64,000 nucleotides of DNA from NCBI GenBank assembly GCA_003212555.1, contig QCPK01000002.1:1-64000 (forward strand). Direction: 5' to 3'. This document shows positions 62,028-64,000 of this stretch, in pieces (within the stretch, counting starts at the first letter, position 1; each line of letters begins with the position of its first letter). The stretch comes from Prochlorococcus sp. AG-436-K22. Lineage in GTDB: Bacteria > Cyanobacteriota > Cyanobacteriia > PCC-6307 > Cyanobiaceae. A program made the translations under genes and the position numbers. Under the pieces are notes generated by a model. It was not told the origin of the DNA, did not search any database, and saw nothing but the letters and a program-made list of their open reading frames with translations.

Positions 62028-62789
62028 ATGGAACTAGAAAAAAAAGATTTCATAATTCATCCTATCCCTGTACTAAAAGACAACATCATATGGATCTGGG
62101 TAAAAGGGAATCAAGCTGTAGTTGTGGATCCTGCAATTTCACAACCTGTTATCAGTTGGTTGGAAGAAAATGAGCTGACACTTACCTCAGTATTACAAAC
62201 CCATCACCACCAAGATCATATAGGGGGAACGGAAGATCTTCTAAAAATCTGGCCATCTTCCTCAGTAATCGCTTCTAAAAGCGATCTCGATCGAATCCCC
62301 TTTCAAACTATCTCTGTCCTAGATAATGATGTTTTTGTTCTCTTAGAAGAAGAAATCAAAGTCTTAGAGGTGCCTGGGCATACAAAAAATCATGTCTCTT
62401 ACTATTTAGGAGGTTCCAAAATAAGCACAATGAACCCTGTTCTTTTTTCAGGGGATACATTGTTCGGGGGTGGATGTGGTCGATTGTTCGAAGGGACTCC
62501 CAATCAAATGTTTAATTCATTAAATCGATTAAAGGCTTTACCGAGTGAAACCAAAATTTACTGTGCTCATGAATATACAGAAGACAACTTGAAATGGGCA
62601 AAGTCAATTTATCCGGATGATCCTAAAATAATCTCAAGATTAAAGAAAGTTATAAAACAAAGGTCAAAAGGCTTGCAAAGCCTACCGAGTACTATTCTAG
62701 AAGAAAGAAAAAGTAATTTATTTTTTCTTTCTAAAAGCTCCTCGGAATTTGCAAAATTACGTTTACATAAAGACAACTGGACTAATTAA
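62028..62789 (+). CDS. gloB: hydroxyacylglutathione hydrolase
   Basis: QTHHHQDHIGG, VPGHTKNHVSYY, FSGDTLFGGGCGRLFEG. Confidence 0.94.
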   Translation: MELEKKDFIIHPIPVLKDNIIWIWVKGNQAVVVDPAISQPVISWLEENELTLTSVLQTHHHQDHIGGTEDLLKIWPSSSVIASKSDLDRIPFQTISVLDNDVFVLLEEEIKVLEVPGHTKNHVSYYLGGSKISTMNPVLFSGDTLFGGGCGRLFEGTPNQMFNSLNRLKALPSETKIYCAHEYTEDNLKWAKSIYPDDPKIISRLKKVIKQRSKGLQSLPSTILEERKSNLFFLSKSSSEFAKLRLHKDNWTN

Positions 62790-62834
62790 GTAAGTATAAG
62801 AGATAAATTTATTTGTAATTTAATAGTTGCCCTT

Positions 62835-63233
62835 ATGAGTTCCTTGTCAATAAAAGCAATTGAATCAGGAGCAGCGCCTTCTCCTGTTGGCCCTTACAAC
62901 CAAGCGATTCTGGCAGCAGGATGGCTTTATTGCTCTGGGCAGATCGCACTTAATCCATCTACTGGGGAGATGGTTGGGGATGGAGATGTTGAAGAAGAAA
63001 CTCATCAAGTTCTTAAAAATCTTTTAGCAGTACTCAAGGCGGCAGACGCTGATGCTTCAAATATTGTTCGAACTACAATTTTTTTAGCAAATTTAAATGA
63101 CTTCAATAAAGTAAACAAAATTTATTCTGAGATTTTCAAAGATAAAGTTAGTCCTGCCAGAGCCTGCGTCGAGGTTTCTGCACTACCAAAAGGGGGACTT
63201 GTAGAGATTGATTGTGTCGCTTGGCTTGGTTAA
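62835..63233 (+). CDS. ridA: RidA family protein
   Basis: APSPVGPYNQAILAAGWLYCSGQIALNPSTGEMV. Confidence 0.94.
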   Translation: MSSLSIKAIESGAAPSPVGPYNQAILAAGWLYCSGQIALNPSTGEMVGDGDVEEETHQVLKNLLAVLKAADADASNIVRTTIFLANLNDFNKVNKIYSEIFKDKVSPARACVEVSALPKGGLVEIDCVAWLG

Positions 63234-63287
63234 TAAAGTCAGAAATCAATGGATATCTTACTTTTAATTTGCATGCCGGTCACATGA

Positions 63288-63542
63288 TTGTCTAGATTAA
63301 GTCTTGACCTGCGACAAAATATGTCCGCAGCAAAGCTGACAATTGGCGAACTAGAGGCTGGCTATCCCCTCTATTGCAAAGCACTAAGGCGTCTCCTTCA
63401 ATTAGGGCGAACTCGCCAAGAAATTGAGCGAACCGTCTGTTGGAGCCATCTAGAAACACTTAATAGGTGCCTGCCAGGAAGGTATAAGGCGCCAGCATAT
63501 TTAATGGCTCTTATCAAAAGAGACATTTCAGAAGGCAAGTAA
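63288..63542 (+). CDS. small conserved cyanobacterial protein (DUF3136-like)
   Basis: LTIGELEAGYPLYCKALRRLLQLGRTRQEIERTVCW. Confidence 0.7.
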   Translation: MSRLSLDLRQNMSAAKLTIGELEAGYPLYCKALRRLLQLGRTRQEIERTVCWSHLETLNRCLPGRYKAPAYLMALIKRDISEGK

Positions 63543-63570
63543 TATTTAACTCAATCATAGAGAAGGCCTA

Positions 63571-63825
63571 TTAATTCTCTGTCAAACCATCTATCTCTGA
63601 AGCAAACTTGATGTCATCTTCTGACAGAGTGGCATCTTTTTCCTCACTTTCTGGCTGCAAAGTTAAATTCACGTAAGTTTTCCCAAAACTGATATCTGGA
63701 AATCTGTTACGTTTTTCAGAAAGCTCACCAAGGCGATCCAGGAAATCTCTAGTCAACTCAAAGGTTGAGAATTCGAATCTTCGTTCTAATCTTATAGGTC
63801 TAGACCTTTCATTCCATTTATGCAT
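63571..63825 (-). CDS. pterin-4a-carbinolamine dehydratase-like small protein
   Basis: IRLERRFEFSTFELTRDFLDRLGELSEKRNRFPDISFGKTYVNLTLQPE. Confidence 0.65.
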   Translation of the reverse strand: MHKWNERSRPIRLERRFEFSTFELTRDFLDRLGELSEKRNRFPDISFGKTYVNLTLQPESEEKDATLSEDDIKFASEIDGLTEN

Positions 63826-64000
63826 ATTTAAAAATTGCTAGAGAAGAAGATTTACTGATGAAAAGTTTGTGTATCTCAAATCTTACCAACCCTCCATCAA
63901 AGGCGACGTTTTGCTCCACTTACCTTTAGGACAGGTTCAACTTCCGAATGAGGTCTTGCAATAATATGGGCAGCAACCAATCCGTCCCCAACCCGCTCAC

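Overview
The window looks like chromosome of a low-light Prochlorococcus-type picocyanobacterium. Evidence: a Pcb antenna protein, PsbY, NdhL, and the typical trmFO-crtISO-hisIE, dnaA-gst-gor and hisG-msbA neighbourhoods. Strain assignment is inference. Roughly 36-64 kb is ordinary core genome (rpsU, tRNA-Lys, psbY, trmFO, carotenoid isomerase, hisIE, sigma-70, trpA, ndhL, tRNA-Leu, pyrC, gor, gst, dnaA, hisG, gloB, ridA). Roughly 1-35 kb is a layered genomic island centred on tRNA-Pro(TGG). The best-supported unit is an ~18.6 kb tRNA-Pro-anchored integrative element resembling the tycheposons described for Prochlorococcus (~16.41-34.98 kb). One end is the intact tRNA-Pro and the other is a degenerate tRNA-Pro 5' half. 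It carries a frameshifted tyrosine recombinase preceded by three 11-bp tandem repeats, an AlpA/Xis-like HTH, an unannotated RHH protein and a DnaB-like helicase. Its cargo is unusual: five proteins with N-terminal paired CxxC zinc ribbons (three of them ZnR-TM-TPR), an SPFH/SHOCT protein, a secreted TPR protein, a secreted HExxH metallopeptidase, and a GtrA plus polytopic membrane protein pair. A fossil fusion of helicase and integrase fragments inside it records an earlier element. To its left lie further tRNA-Pro relics, a 135-bp repeat made of truncated EVE-domain gene starts, and a pcb antenna gene beside small membrane proteins, one of them a PsbF-like protein in which the heme-ligand His is Asn. 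All homology calls are by eye; no searches were run.
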